Positions 35,889 through 45,279 of a stretch of DNA of 64,000 nt are shown one piece after another. A program made the position numbers and the translations under genes. Origin of the DNA: Candidatus Enterousia intestinigallinarum (lineage in GTDB: Bacteria > Pseudomonadota > Alphaproteobacteria > Rs-D84); the NCBI GenBank assembly GCA_944407095.1, contig OX097180.1, forward strand, positions 496,001-560,000, read 5' to 3'. Below the pieces are notes generated by a model that worked only from the letters and a program-made list of their open reading frames with translations, had not been told where the DNA came from and did no database searches. How positions within the stretch are numbered: position 1 is the first letter of the stretch; each line of letters opens with the position of its first letter.

Positions 35889-36063
35889 CTTTATTCCCCC
35901 ATTTTTTGTTAAACAAAAACACCGCCGTGATTAAAGGCGGTTGGAGGTTAGTGGCTATTAAAGATAATAGCGCTGTTTATTGGATATTCACAGCCCTCCA
36001 ACCTATGTTGGAGCTTTTTATTTAAGAGGCCACTACGCCCCGCCCTGGTAATCAACCAGTGCC
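35889..36063 (-). ncRNA. Structured 5' leader 2: candidate attenuator or riboswitch-like RNA
   Basis: The same order as leader 1: hairpin ACTGGT-TGATT-ACCAGG; P1 TAGTGGC (36029-36035 on the plus strand) with GCCACTA (35949-35955); internal loop CTC/TA; P2 TTAAA/TTTAA; P3 CTCCAAC / GTTGGAG; CCTCCAACC; terminator ACCGCC / GGCGGT with GTTTTTGTTT. P1 differs from leader 1 at four of seven pairs and every change is compensated. That supports a conserved RNA fold, not just a recent duplication. Confidence 0.75.
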
Positions 36064-36068
36064 CAATA

Positions 36069-36098
36069 ATTATAACACACCCAAACAATACTTTGCAA
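36069..36098 (-). promoter_or_regulatory. Promoter of structured leader 2
   Basis: Minus-strand -35 TTGCAA (36093-36098), 18-bp spacer, -10 TATAAT (36069-36074). It matches the promoter of leader 1. Transcription is expected to begin at the first leader hairpin. Confidence 0.65.
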
Positions 36099-36111
36099 TA
36101 AATTGTTCCCC

Positions 36112-36142
36112 TCTGTACTCTGTTATCTGTTCTCTGTTCTCT
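36112..36142. repeat. Short CTCTGTT-type tandem repeat
   Basis: About four imperfect 7-8-bp units related to TCTGTTC just upstream of the leader 2 promoter. Such repeats can vary in copy number by slippage; here that would alter spacing upstream of the -35 box. Confidence 0.5.
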
Positions 36143-36151
36143 AAATAAAAA

Positions 36152-36169
36152 CCCCGCCTATTGGCGGGG
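36152..36169 (-). terminator. Intrinsic terminator after the acyl-activating enzyme gene
   Basis: CCCCGCC / GGCGGGG with a TATT loop and a minus-strand T-run. Confidence 0.85.
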
Positions 36170-36173
36170 ATTT

Positions 36174-37754
36174 TTATTCACGACGTATTGGGTATTTGCC
36201 ATCTATCAGATTTTGACGCACGACGTGGTGTTTAACCTTTTGCGTGCTGGTCGTGGGCAAATCGTCCGTTGTCATCGCAAAGTGCGTCACCCATTTATAT
36301 GATGCAACCTTTTTATTTGCCTGGGCGATGGCCGCAGCCAATTTATCCAGCGTCATATCCGGTTCAACACTAAACACACCATATGTGACGGTTTTGTTTT
36401 TAACCTTGTGCTCAAACACGGCGACGTTTTTAACACCCGGGATTTCGATGAACATACCCTCCAACTCGTCCGGATAAACGTTTTTACCGGAATCCAGAAC
36501 GATGACCTGCTTTTTACGGCCGGCAAAGTGCAATTCACCGTTTTTATCCATCGTCACCATATCACCGGTATTAAAGAATCCGCGATCGTCAAACACTTCT
36601 TCGTTCACGCCGGGGTTATTCAGATATCCACCGAACACCTGGTGACCACGCACCCACAGAACACCGACGCCGTCTTCGTTTTTATCACGAATTTCGCATT
36701 CGTTGTTTGTGGTGGGTCCCCCAAAGGCAAACGGGAAACGTTTTTTTGTCGGCTTAGAAATACAAATTGGCCCCACTGTTTCAGTCAGACCGTATCCCTG
36801 AATAAACGTCAACCCTAAGCGTTCATAGAATGTTTCAACCTCTGGCTTAGTTGCGGCACCGCCCGCAATCAACAGGCGCGCCCGACCGCCAAATACGGCC
36901 AGAACGGGTTCCTGAACCTTTTTGACCAGTTTGCCCAGGCCGATTTTCTGCAACACCTTGCCATATTTCAAAACAAACGACGCCAGCCACCATTTATGCT
37001 GCGCCTTGATGTTTTCGATGATACGGTTACGCAGAACCTCCCACAATCTGGGGACGGCCGGAATAACGTGCGGACGATATTCTTTGAAATCCGCCATTAT
37101 TTCCTTTGGATTTATGCTGGGCTGTAATAAAACGCCCGCACCATAGTGCAACGTTGCCAATAATTCCACCGCAAACCCGAATATATGGTACATTGGCAAG
37201 AATCCGTACATAATAAATCCGGGCTTTATCCATTGATGCATATCTTCCAACGAATTGGAACATTCCACCAAATTAAAGTGCGTCAGCGGCACAACCTTTG
37301 GCGTGCCAGTCGACCCCGATGTGAACGACAGTGTCGCCACATCCAGCGCATCCAACGCCGCCGGTTTCAACCGCGCGTCAACCTTGCCGTCTTTGGCGGT
37401 GATATCATAAAACTTGAACTTCTTAGTTTTATAAAAGAACGACGGTTCAGCGCATACGATACGACAATCGGTTGTCGCCGTCATATTGTCATATTCAAAC
37501 GGCGTCAGATTTGTATCCAACAACAATGCTGTTCCGCCCAAATACCAAATCGCAAACAGTGTTATCGGAAATTCCGGTATGTTGTGCGCCAATACACCGA
37601 CAACATCGCCCTTTTTGACGCCGGCCGCGTGCAAAGACGTGGCACGCGCCTTTACCAATTCGATAAATTCTGTGAACGTAACTTTTTCACGAACCAGAAA
37701 CAGGTTGTCCGGCCACTTGGCCGCGGTACGTTCCAGTAATTGATACATATTCAT
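36174..37754 (-). CDS. AMP-binding acyl-CoA/acyl-ACP synthetase-like enzyme
   Basis: 526 aa ANL-superfamily ligase: an acid is adenylated and then transferred to CoA or another thiol. ATP-binding SFTSGSTGTPK near residue 150, GYGLTETVG near 325, NTGDMVTMDKNGELHFAGRKK near 410, and the catalytic Lys region late in the protein (STQKVKHH). Fatty acid is the likely substrate, but the sequence alone cannot fix chain length. AAGGAA lies 9 nt before the ATG. Confidence 0.88.
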   Translation of the reverse strand: MNMYQLLERTAAKWPDNLFLVREKVTFTEFIELVKARATSLHAAGVKKGDVVGVLAHNIPEFPITLFAIWYLGGTALLLDTNLTPFEYDNMTATTDCRIVCAEPSFFYKTKKFKFYDITAKDGKVDARLKPAALDALDVATLSFTSGSTGTPKVVPLTHFNLVECSNSLEDMHQWIKPGFIMYGFLPMYHIFGFAVELLATLHYGAGVLLQPSINPKEIMADFKEYRPHVIPAVPRLWEVLRNRIIENIKAQHKWWLASFVLKYGKVLQKIGLGKLVKKVQEPVLAVFGGRARLLIAGGAATKPEVETFYERLGLTFIQGYGLTETVGPICISKPTKKRFPFAFGGPTTNNECEIRDKNEDGVGVLWVRGHQVFGGYLNNPGVNEEVFDDRGFFNTGDMVTMDKNGELHFAGRKKQVIVLDSGKNVYPDELEGMFIEIPGVKNVAVFEHKVKNKTVTYGVFSVEPDMTLDKLAAAIAQANKKVASYKWVTHFAMTTDDLPTTSTQKVKHHVVRQNLIDGKYPIRRE

Positions 37755-37823
37755 AACAAAAATTCCTTGTTGTTTTTATATTGGACAATCTTTATTATAT
37801 CCACCAAGGAAAAGATTGCAATT

Positions 37824-38594
37824 ATGAAAATACTGACATTAAACATAAACTCTATACGCGCCCACGCGGAAAGTTTTATCGATATTCTGCGTGCGGGCGA
37901 ATACGACGTCATATTGGTTCAGGAATTAAAGGTGGAAACCGCAAACTTTCCACATAACCTGTTTGATGAATACGGATATAATATCAAGGTGTACGGCCAG
38001 AAATCCTGGAACGGTGTTGCGGTGTTTTCCAAATTCTCTATCGAAGATGTGACATACGGCCTGCCGACGTATGCGGACGTAAATGCGCGGTTTATTGAGT
38101 GTGTTATTGACGGTCACGTGCGTATAATAAACGTGTATATGCCAAACGGCGATACGGTCGATTCACCAAAGTTTCCATATAAACTGGACTGGATGCGCGC
38201 ATTTACACAACATATTGCACAGTACATAAATTCCCCTGAACAGGTTATTATTGGCGGGGACTTTAACGTTGCACTGACGGATGCGGACGTGTGGAAGCCG
38301 GCCAACTATGTTGGTATTGCAATCGCCGCCCCGGCCGCACGCGAAATTATGCAATCGTGGTTGTCCGCTGGCTGGACGGACGTATGGCGCACACTGCACC
38401 CCGATGAAGTCGGATATACCTGGTACGGATACCGCGGACGTGACACCGTCGGAAATCGCCAAGGACTGCGCCTGGATTACTTTCTGGCCAATCCGGCGGC
38501 AATGCAAAATATAAAATGCTGTGAAATAGATATGAACCCACGTATGGCGGAAAAGCCAACCGACCACTGTGGATTGATGTTAAAAATGGATTAA
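37824..38594 (+). CDS. Exonuclease III-family (AP endonuclease) protein
   Basis: 256 aa. Endonuclease/exonuclease/phosphatase fold: LNINSIRAH at the N-terminus, VQELKVE with the metal-binding Glu, YMPNGD, GGDFNVAL, RLDYFLA, and TDHCGLML with the catalytic Asp-His. This matches XthA for abasic-site repair. The start at 37824 opens on KILTLNINS like other family members; an upstream extension to 37740 is unlikely. Divergent from the acyl-activating enzyme. Confidence 0.9.
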   Translation: MKILTLNINSIRAHAESFIDILRAGEYDVILVQELKVETANFPHNLFDEYGYNIKVYGQKSWNGVAVFSKFSIEDVTYGLPTYADVNARFIECVIDGHVRIINVYMPNGDTVDSPKFPYKLDWMRAFTQHIAQYINSPEQVIIGGDFNVALTDADVWKPANYVGIAIAAPAAREIMQSWLSAGWTDVWRTLHPDEVGYTWYGYRGRDTVGNRQGLRLDYFLANPAAMQNIKCCEIDMNPRMAEKPTDHCGLMLKMD

Positions 38595-38603
38595 ATCCCC
38601 GCG

Positions 38604-41120
38604 TCAATCATCGACGCGCGCCAAATCGTCATATACGTGATATTTCTGGTCGTTTGTTTGCCTGTATTCATACGGCGCGCGTCCAACCAGGAATATGTCT
38701 ATCATCTGTTTGGTTTTATCGTATGCCGCGTTCATCATTGCGCGTGTGGTTTCGGCATCATATTCAATCGCACGAACATCATTGTTTTTCAGTTGTAAAA
38801 ACATCATCACCGGCGTCTGTGACCTTGCCGTCGTCGGAATTGCAAAGCCCCCGGATTGCAGCATATACGCCTCTAACGGTAACTGTGGCATATTGCCGTC
38901 CATCAGTTGTTTTTTCGACGGGGCGGCGCCCGTTTTTATATCCATAACCCCGCCATCCCAAATCCGGTCTGCGCGCGCCCGTATCACGTGCCCGTCAATG
39001 GTCACGGCACCACCGATTTCGGCCCTGGATGCCGGTAATGCGGAAAACACGTCACATACAACCGGCGCGATTTCCGAAAATCTTTTATGCCAGAAATGAA
39101 ACAGAACGCTGTCCGCCCCCAGCATTTCGCGCGCACGCGCATCCATTTCACGTATCAACGCGTTTGGATTAAAATCACGCGCATCTTCGATAACGCCGTG
39201 CACCAGATTACCAAAATCACGCGCATCCGGCCCAGTCCAATAATCGTTCAACACGCGCAAACGCAGCATATGCCGCACATAGAACGCATATGGATTATGT
39301 ATCAACAATTCCAGTTCGGTTACATACACATCGCCCCAATCGGCCGGTGGCGTCGGTGCCGCCGTATCCAGCGGCCGCATTGGCACCACATCACGTGCCC
39401 GCACCACGCGCAACAAATCCGCACCAGCAGTTTCGTCAAACTGGCCACCGCGAACGGCAACACGTGATAAAAATCGTGACTGCGTCGTCTGAACACCGCC
39501 AGCAACGGCACTGCGCGTCCAATACACATCCGTCCCACACGACAGATTCATAAAGTCCAACGATTGCAGCGATACCTTTCTGTCCGGCGACGGCAGTCCT
39601 ATTTTTTCCGCCACATCACGCGGCAGCCACGCATTTTCATACCCACGCGCCGGAAACATACCGTCGTTCAGTCCGGTCAAAATAACAACATCGGCGGTTT
39701 GCATTCTGGATTCTATGGTTCCCAGAACAATTATATCTGCCCCGTCGTTCATCGTACCACGCACCGTCGCGCCCGATATCGCATCAGCCAAAAAAGCACG
39801 CGCGTCCACCATATTCAACCGAATATGCGCGCGTCCCAGACACTGTGATAATTCCGATATTGCACGCCAAACCTGTACGGACGCCAAATCAGACGCATCA
39901 AATGACGGTGTAAAATCGAAATTTCCGTCATCAACAATCCGCACAATGGTTTCCATTAAATCAAAATCTGCGGCGGCATATATTCTGTCAAACGTTGCCG
40001 TATCGCCACGTTCCGCCCACGCATCAAATAAATTCAGTATCGCCCGCCCCGCCGGCGTCATAGTCCCCGGCACGCCACCAGAAAAATCCGCCGTCATACC
40101 GCGCGCCGTCAATGCCGACGCAATACGTTGATTTCCGGCCGCATCCGGTGTTATTACCAAAACGCTTTTCCCAGCATTACGCGCACGCGTGGCGATTTCG
40201 GCGACAGTGGCGGCTTCTTCGCTTTCGCGGTCACACACGACCAGATGACAATGCTGTACATCAGCGCCGTTATCAGGACGCACAGGATTGTTTCCAAACG
40301 CGTGATTGAAAAATTCAATCGGCGACGCGCCCACATCAATCGGCAACACATCGCTTGCATCAATCCCCAGACGGCGCAAAAACCGATATTCCGCATTATA
40401 CGGATTTGTATTTAATTCAAAGTCAGACGCATCACCGGAAATTCGGCCGGATAAAATTATGCGCCCGTGCGCCAATCCCGCCACCGCCACCATCAGGTCG
40501 GCCGTCGCCGGCACACTGGCCGTAGATGCACAAACAACCACCAGTTTGTATTTATCCAACAAATCTATCCAACCACGAATATCCGCGTTACGTGCACGCG
40601 CGCGCGTCGGCCGATTATCGGCAATTTGATCGGCCACCCGTGACAAAATGGACAGTATTTGCGCCTTGCGCTGAAAATGCGCGGCATAGCGTTCATCAAC
40701 CAGTGTGTCCCAGTTGATTTGTGTGGCATCTATCCCTTCGTTTTCCAGATAGTCCTGCATACGAATTAAATCGTGTGCCACCGGCAGCGCGGTTGAAAAG
40801 TTGCCTATACTTGCGTCCGCCGTCAATAAATTTGCAGCCGTTACCACACGCAGCATATCTGGCACCGCATCCACAGTCACATCATCGTCATCGGGGGCGA
40901 CATCATCAGCCCCCTCGCCCAGGGCAACCAGGCGTGGCAAAAATACCGCACGGCCCGCGCGATGCACCAGGTATTTTTCAACCACACGCACTGCGCGTCT
41001 GCTGGGCAGGAAAATCAACATATCGGCCAAATCAACACCGGACGCATCCAATACGTACGCCAGTGCGTCCGTCATACGCGCGGGATTTGTCGCATAAAAG
41101 ATGTTATTATTTGATGCCAA
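38604..41120 (-). CDS. addB: Double-strand break repair protein AddB (alphaproteobacterial type)
   Basis: 838 aa. AddB pairs with AddA to resect double-strand breaks. The N-terminal helicase-like region starts with LIFLPSRRAVRVVEKYL. The C-terminal RecB-type nuclease shows DIKTGAAPSKKQLMDG and MPQLPLEAYML. It is shorter than the roughly 1000 residues I expect for this family. addA is not in the window and the neighbours are engB and rsmI. Its start overlaps engB by 14 bp, so it is in that operon. Confidence 0.85.
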   Translation of the reverse strand: MASNNNIFYATNPARMTDALAYVLDASGVDLADMLIFLPSRRAVRVVEKYLVHRAGRAVFLPRLVALGEGADDVAPDDDDVTVDAVPDMLRVVTAANLLTADASIGNFSTALPVAHDLIRMQDYLENEGIDATQINWDTLVDERYAAHFQRKAQILSILSRVADQIADNRPTRARARNADIRGWIDLLDKYKLVVVCASTASVPATADLMVAVAGLAHGRIILSGRISGDASDFELNTNPYNAEYRFLRRLGIDASDVLPIDVGASPIEFFNHAFGNNPVRPDNGADVQHCHLVVCDRESEEAATVAEIATRARNAGKSVLVITPDAAGNQRIASALTARGMTADFSGGVPGTMTPAGRAILNLFDAWAERGDTATFDRIYAAADFDLMETIVRIVDDGNFDFTPSFDASDLASVQVWRAISELSQCLGRAHIRLNMVDARAFLADAISGATVRGTMNDGADIIVLGTIESRMQTADVVILTGLNDGMFPARGYENAWLPRDVAEKIGLPSPDRKVSLQSLDFMNLSCGTDVYWTRSAVAGGVQTTQSRFLSRVAVRGGQFDETAGADLLRVVRARDVVPMRPLDTAAPTPPADWGDVYVTELELLIHNPYAFYVRHMLRLRVLNDYWTGPDARDFGNLVHGVIEDARDFNPNALIREMDARAREMLGADSVLFHFWHKRFSEIAPVVCDVFSALPASRAEIGGAVTIDGHVIRARADRIWDGGVMDIKTGAAPSKKQLMDGNMPQLPLEAYMLQSGGFAIPTTARSQTPVMMFLQLKNNDVRAIEYDAETTRAMMNAAYDKTKQMIDIFLVGRAPYEYRQTNDQKYHVYDDLARVDD

Positions 41121-41661
41121 TCAATACCCTTATCGGTTCTATTCCCGTTTTCTTTTCCGCCGATGTTTCCAGTATTTCCGGCACCATCGCGGGATGCTGC
41201 GCGTGATCTATTTCCAACTGTGATTTTTCGCGCACACGCTTGTCACGCTTGGTATAAACCACCTGGTACGAAATTCCATTTTTATCGCAAAAATCCATTA
41301 AATCCAAATCTGAATCGCGCGCCCCAATACGTGAATCTATCAACACAAACAGGCGCCGCAACTGACGACGGTTTATCAGATATTCTTCCAATCGATGTAA
41401 CCAGCGCAATGCGTCTTCCCGCGAAATACGCGCATATCCGTATCCAGGCAAATCAACAATCATCGCACGATCGTCAACATTGAACAAATTCAGTGTCTGT
41501 GTGCGTCCCGGCGTATTTGATGTACGTGCAACGCACGCACCAACAACCGCGTTTATCAACGACGATTTTCCAACATTACTGCGCCCGATAAACGCGTATT
41601 CTGGGAACTGAGTATTCGGCAGTGATTTAACCGTGTCAAACGCGCCAACAAATTTAATCAT
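41107..41661 (-). CDS. engB: Ribosome biogenesis GTPase EngB (YsxC/YihA)
   Basis: 184 aa. A GTPase needed for 50S assembly. P-loop GRSNVGKSSLINAVVG (~27), switch region RTSNTPGRTQTLN, G3 DLPGYGYA, G4 TKRD. Overlaps rsmI upstream by 8 bp and addB downstream by 14 bp. Confidence 0.95.
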   Translation of the reverse strand: MIKFVGAFDTVKSLPNTQFPEYAFIGRSNVGKSSLINAVVGACVARTSNTPGRTQTLNLFNVDDRAMIVDLPGYGYARISREDALRWLHRLEEYLINRRQLRRLFVLIDSRIGARDSDLDLMDFCDKNGISYQVVYTKRDKRVREKSQLEIDHAQHPAMVPEILETSAEKKTGIEPIRVLIGIK

Positions 41662-42454
41662 CGCTATCCCCCTTGTCCAGCATACGGCGATACGCCTCTT
41701 TCTTGGAAATTCCCGCGCGGCGCGCCAAATCAGCGGCGGCGCTTTTTGTTGATGCGGCGGATATATCGTTCACGATATCCGTTATTTCCGCGTCGGTCAT
41801 TTTATGTTCGGGAGCCGGTGCAACAACAATAACTATTTCACCACGTGGCGCGTCTATGTGCATTAAATCCGCGGGATAGCCAATAATCGCATCTTCGTGA
41901 ATTTTGGTAATTTCGCGCACAATGGCAATTTGGCGTTCTGGCATAACGCGCGCCATCGCTGCGATTGTCGTCATAATACGGTTTGGGCTTTCGTAATAAA
42001 TAATCGTGTGCCGGATTTTATTGTCGTCACGCAGTTTCTTTTCGTCAAAAAATCCACAAAACGTGAACCGGTCGGTTGGGAAACCGGACAGCACCAGCGC
42101 AGAAATTGCGGCCACCGGCCCCGGCACAACATATACCGGCACACCCGCCGCACGCGCCGCACGCACCAAGCGAAATCCTGGGTCACTTATCCCCGGCATA
42201 CCGGCATCAGACACCGCCGCAATAGACATCCCCGATTGCAGTTTTGCAATCAATTCTGGAACAACATCTCGTTCATTGTGCTCGTGACAAGAAACGCGCG
42301 GCGTTTTAATATCAAAATGCGCGGCCAATTTTGCAAACACACGTGTATCTTCGGCCGCAATTAAATCCACCGAACGCAGTACGTCAACCGCCCGCGGCGA
42401 CATATCAGCCAGATTTCCAATTGGCGTTCCAACAATGTAAAGCCCTGTTTGCAT
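41654..42454 (-). CDS. rsmI: 16S rRNA 2'-O-methyltransferase RsmI
   Basis: 266 aa. Methylates C1402 of 16S rRNA. Tetrapyrrole-methylase-like fold with LYIVGTPIGNLADMSPRAV at the N-terminus, AAEDTRV, and SDAGMPGISDPG. The ATG at 42454 follows an AAAGGA ribosome site, better than a frame beginning at 42484. It is divergent from the LppC-type lipoprotein gene, the arrangement conserved in many Proteobacteria (yraL-yraM). Confidence 0.95.
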   Translation of the reverse strand: MQTGLYIVGTPIGNLADMSPRAVDVLRSVDLIAAEDTRVFAKLAAHFDIKTPRVSCHEHNERDVVPELIAKLQSGMSIAAVSDAGMPGISDPGFRLVRAARAAGVPVYVVPGPVAAISALVLSGFPTDRFTFCGFFDEKKLRDDNKIRHTIIYYESPNRIMTTIAAMARVMPERQIAIVREITKIHEDAIIGYPADLMHIDAPRGEIVIVVAPAPEHKMTDAEITDIVNDISAASTKSAAADLARRAGISKKEAYRRMLDKGDSDD

Positions 42455-42490
42455 TACAAATCCTTTTATAGTAAAATAATACAAAAATAA

Positions 42491-44113
42491 ATGGATTTTT
42501 CAATGCATATGAACAGAATTTTTGGATTTTTGGCACTGTTGGCCGTTGTCGGCTGTACACACGACCAGACGCCTAAAACGGACTGGTTCGGCGAATACGG
42601 TACACTGGACACGGGCACCCCGATTCAAATGCAGTACGGTTCACCTGATATGCAACCGGGCACCCCGTCAGATAACCTGCTGGGTGCACCAGTACACCGT
42701 ATGGCGGTGATGTTGCCGCTGACGGGTGACGCGGCACAAACTGGCAATGCAATCCGCACGTCGATTGAGTCAGCCGTTTTGCAAAACGCGCCGCAAAACC
42801 TGTCCGTTGCGTTCTATGACACGGCTAAAAATCTGTCTGCAACAATTACCGACGTTTTATCCACCGAGCCCGAGGTTATAATCGGTCCTGTATTCGCAGA
42901 CGATGCGCGCGCCGTACGTTCGGCAAAGCCGGACGCCCTGCCCGTACTGTCTTTTACATCTGATGCAACCGCACTGGGCGACGGTGTTATGACAATGGCG
43001 TTGATGCCCACAAACAGTGTAGAGGCAATCGTCAAAGAAATGTCCACTGACGGTATCGGCGGATTTATAATATTGGCCCCGGATACAGCATCGGGACGCC
43101 TGATGGCCGGAACAGCATTGGGCGCGGCACGCGTCTATAATATCCAGGTGTCGGGTATATTCTATTACACAGAAAAAGATTCTGATTCAATTAAAAACGC
43201 GACACTGGCGGCGTCTATGAATACGGCGCGCACCGCCGCAAACACACGTGCACGCGAAGTTTTGTCCGACATACTGACAAACGAACGATTGACTGCATTG
43301 GAAAAATCATCGTTAAATATACAACTGGAACGCTTGTCCAAAATGGAAACACTGGGGGCATTGCCGTACGATGCAGTGCTATTTTTGGGCAACGGCGACG
43401 ATACAGAAAGTTTGGCATCGTTCCTGCGCTATTATGGCGTCGGCACACGTGATGCAGCGTTTTATGGCACTGCATTGTGGGAAGGTTCAGATATCATAAA
43501 TGATTTCACAATGGTTGGGGCAAAATACGCTGTACTGCCTGATGTAACACCAGAATTTGCAAATCTGTATGAACGTATGTCCGGCACTCAGCCGGGACGT
43601 TTGGCTGGATTTGGATATGACGCCGCAAATATGGCAATGGGTATGGTGTATTCACCAAAATCCGATGCGGCATACCTGTTGGACCCCAGTGGCTATGCAG
43701 GCGTCGAAGGATTATATCGTCTAAAGCCCACCGGTGAAAACGAACGTGCATTACAGATAGTACAACTGACTGGCAATGGTGCACCACAGGTTATCCGCGC
43801 GGCGGCGCAAAACTTCCTGGCGCCTATTTACAATCTGGAACAGCGCAAGATAAGCCCGGCCGACGCAATGGAACTGGAAACACCGGGTGTAAATCCGGAC
43901 GATTATATCAGCATACCGCAACGCCTGCGTTACAAGTACAAATCAAAAACATACGGCGCGCATATGACGGTCGCCCCAACAGTAGTACCGGCAAACACCA
44001 TAACCATTTTACCCGAAGACGACAGTGACGCGTTTATATCCGCTGAATTTCAACCCGTTGCACTGGAAAATGTGAACCGCACCTATATAGACAGTGTGGA
44101 AATAGAGGAATAA
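42491..44113 (+). CDS. LppC/LpoA-type lipoprotein (penicillin-binding protein activator)
   Basis: 540 aa. A lipoprotein signal ends in VVGC (lipobox), then a polar linker, then a type I periplasmic-binding-protein-like fold: VAVMLPLTGDAAQTGNAIR-like opening (MAVMLPLTGDAAQTG), VIIGPVFADDARA, and GIGGFIILAPDTASG. LpoA homologues activate penicillin-binding proteins at the outer membrane; in Alphaproteobacteria the role is inferred. Start could be 42491, 42503 or 42509. It is adjacent to rsmI, as in the yraL/yraM pair. Confidence 0.82.
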   Translation: MDFSMHMNRIFGFLALLAVVGCTHDQTPKTDWFGEYGTLDTGTPIQMQYGSPDMQPGTPSDNLLGAPVHRMAVMLPLTGDAAQTGNAIRTSIESAVLQNAPQNLSVAFYDTAKNLSATITDVLSTEPEVIIGPVFADDARAVRSAKPDALPVLSFTSDATALGDGVMTMALMPTNSVEAIVKEMSTDGIGGFIILAPDTASGRLMAGTALGAARVYNIQVSGIFYYTEKDSDSIKNATLAASMNTARTAANTRAREVLSDILTNERLTALEKSSLNIQLERLSKMETLGALPYDAVLFLGNGDDTESLASFLRYYGVGTRDAAFYGTALWEGSDIINDFTMVGAKYAVLPDVTPEFANLYERMSGTQPGRLAGFGYDAANMAMGMVYSPKSDAAYLLDPSGYAGVEGLYRLKPTGENERALQIVQLTGNGAPQVIRAAAQNFLAPIYNLEQRKISPADAMELETPGVNPDDYISIPQRLRYKYKSKTYGAHMTVAPTVVPANTITILPEDDSDAFISAEFQPVALENVNRTYIDSVEIEE

Positions 44114-44146
44114 ACTACGAAAGCCCCAGATCCGACGAAAACATCT

Positions 44147-44731
44147 TTGCGTAAAAAAGCAGATTATGCGAAAACTGGTCGCTGTAAAAATCTGATTGCG
44201 GTATTAGAAGCACCCCGTAACATCGAAAACATTGGCACGGTGATACGCAATATAAACGTACTGGGGGTTGAAAAATTATACATTGTTGACCGATTTAATG
44301 TACTGCCAGACAACTGGGAAACAATGCGTAATAAAAAGAAACTATTAGATATTTCCGCATCTGCTGTAAAGTGGACGTTTATAAAAAAATTCAAAACAAC
44401 AGAAGAATGCATAAATCATCTGGAAAATAATGGTTTTGTATCAATCGTCACATCGCCCCATATCAAGGGCAAAACAAACATTTTGTTACAAGACGGCGAT
44501 TTTACCCAGAAAAAATTGGCTGTATGGTTTGGCAACGAAGCCCGCGGCATCAGCAATACCGCTGTATCGCACAGTGCGGCGTGTGTTCAAATAGAAATGT
44601 ATGGAATTGTTGAAAGCCTGAATCTGGCCACGTCAACAGGGATTGTTTTATATGAAATAACAAAACAACGGCGTGAATATCAGAAAACGCACAAAGGTGC
44701 ACGAAAAACAAATCCGCCAATAAAGAAATAA
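44147..44731 (+). CDS. TrmH/SpoU-family RNA 2'-O-methyltransferase, non-ATG start
   Basis: About 194 aa. SPOUT fold with the three family motifs: NIENIGTVIRN (~26), WFGNEARGIS (~127) and VESLNLATSTGIVLYE (~152). The target tRNA or rRNA position is unknown. There is no ATG at the 5' end of the frame. TTG 44147 is the only ordinary start, but it lacks a ribosome site; a good AGAGGA (44105-44110) lies upstream near an in-frame ACG at 44117. The frame is open from the stop of the previous gene. Confidence 0.85.
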   Translation: MRKKADYAKTGRCKNLIAVLEAPRNIENIGTVIRNINVLGVEKLYIVDRFNVLPDNWETMRNKKKLLDISASAVKWTFIKKFKTTEECINHLENNGFVSIVTSPHIKGKTNILLQDGDFTQKKLAVWFGNEARGISNTAVSHSAACVQIEMYGIVESLNLATSTGIVLYEITKQRREYQKTHKGARKTNPPIKK

Positions 44732-44755
44732 AAATGTCCCGATAATGGGACATTT
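44732..44755. terminator. Bidirectional terminator
   Basis: AAATGTCCC / GGGACATTT with a 6-nt loop and T-runs, between the methyltransferase gene and the convergent cupin gene. Confidence 0.85.
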
Positions 44756-44757
44756 TT

Positions 44758-45135
44758 TTAACACATTGCGGCATCAGCAAACCCAAATTGTGTCAGCGAA
44801 TTTTCACGCGCCTGGATACAAATAAATTGCATTTCGCCGTTACCTGTATTTTCAATCGTACGCGCTGCGCCGGTTGCAACACGAACCGCACTGCCCGCGA
44901 CAACCGGGATTTGTTCGCCGTCAACGGTTATAATACCCGCGCCAGACAAGATTATATAAACTTCTTCGTTTTGATGATGCAAATGATTAAACGGAACCTT
45001 GAACCCGGTCGGTACCACGTTTATCGACACTTCACAACTGGTCAGATTCAGCGCATCGTGCAAAAACGCCTTGCCGTTTTCACGCTTTGCAATTTCAGAC
45101 ATAGAACCAAAATCAGATTTAGTGTATTTAGACAT
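44758..45135 (-). CDS. Single-domain cupin protein
   Basis: 125 aa. Cupin motif 1 is HLHHQNEEVYIILSGAG with His ligands and Glu, and motif 2 is PVVAGSAVRVATGAAR. A metal-binding small-molecule enzyme or sensor is likely; the ligand is unknown. It is divergently transcribed from an HxlR regulator whose promoter region it shares, so it is a probable regulon member. Confidence 0.85.
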   Translation of the reverse strand: MSKYTKSDFGSMSEIAKRENGKAFLHDALNLTSCEVSINVVPTGFKVPFNHLHHQNEEVYIILSGAGIITVDGEQIPVVAGSAVRVATGAARTIENTGNGEMQFICIQARENSLTQFGFADAAMC

Positions 45136-45167
45136 TTGTTTCCCCTTTTGTTAAAAACTGTGCTTAA

Positions 45168-45196
45168 AATATATGGCTAAAAAATCATTCTGTAAA
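45168..45196 (-). promoter_or_regulatory. Promoter of the cupin gene
   Basis: Minus-strand -35 TTTACA (45191-45196), 17-bp spacer, -10 TATATT (45168-45173), 33 nt before the ATG. Confidence 0.55.
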
Positions 45197-45279
45197 GTAC
45201 GCACAAAAATGTAAGCATACATACACATTGGTAACTTTTGCCGGATTTCCAGTACATAGGAAGCCAAAAATTTTTTTAA

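Noticed and set aside
31435..36100. The two leader-HTH modules as ends of a composite transposon
   Set aside because: No transposase, no target duplications, and only housekeeping genes between them.
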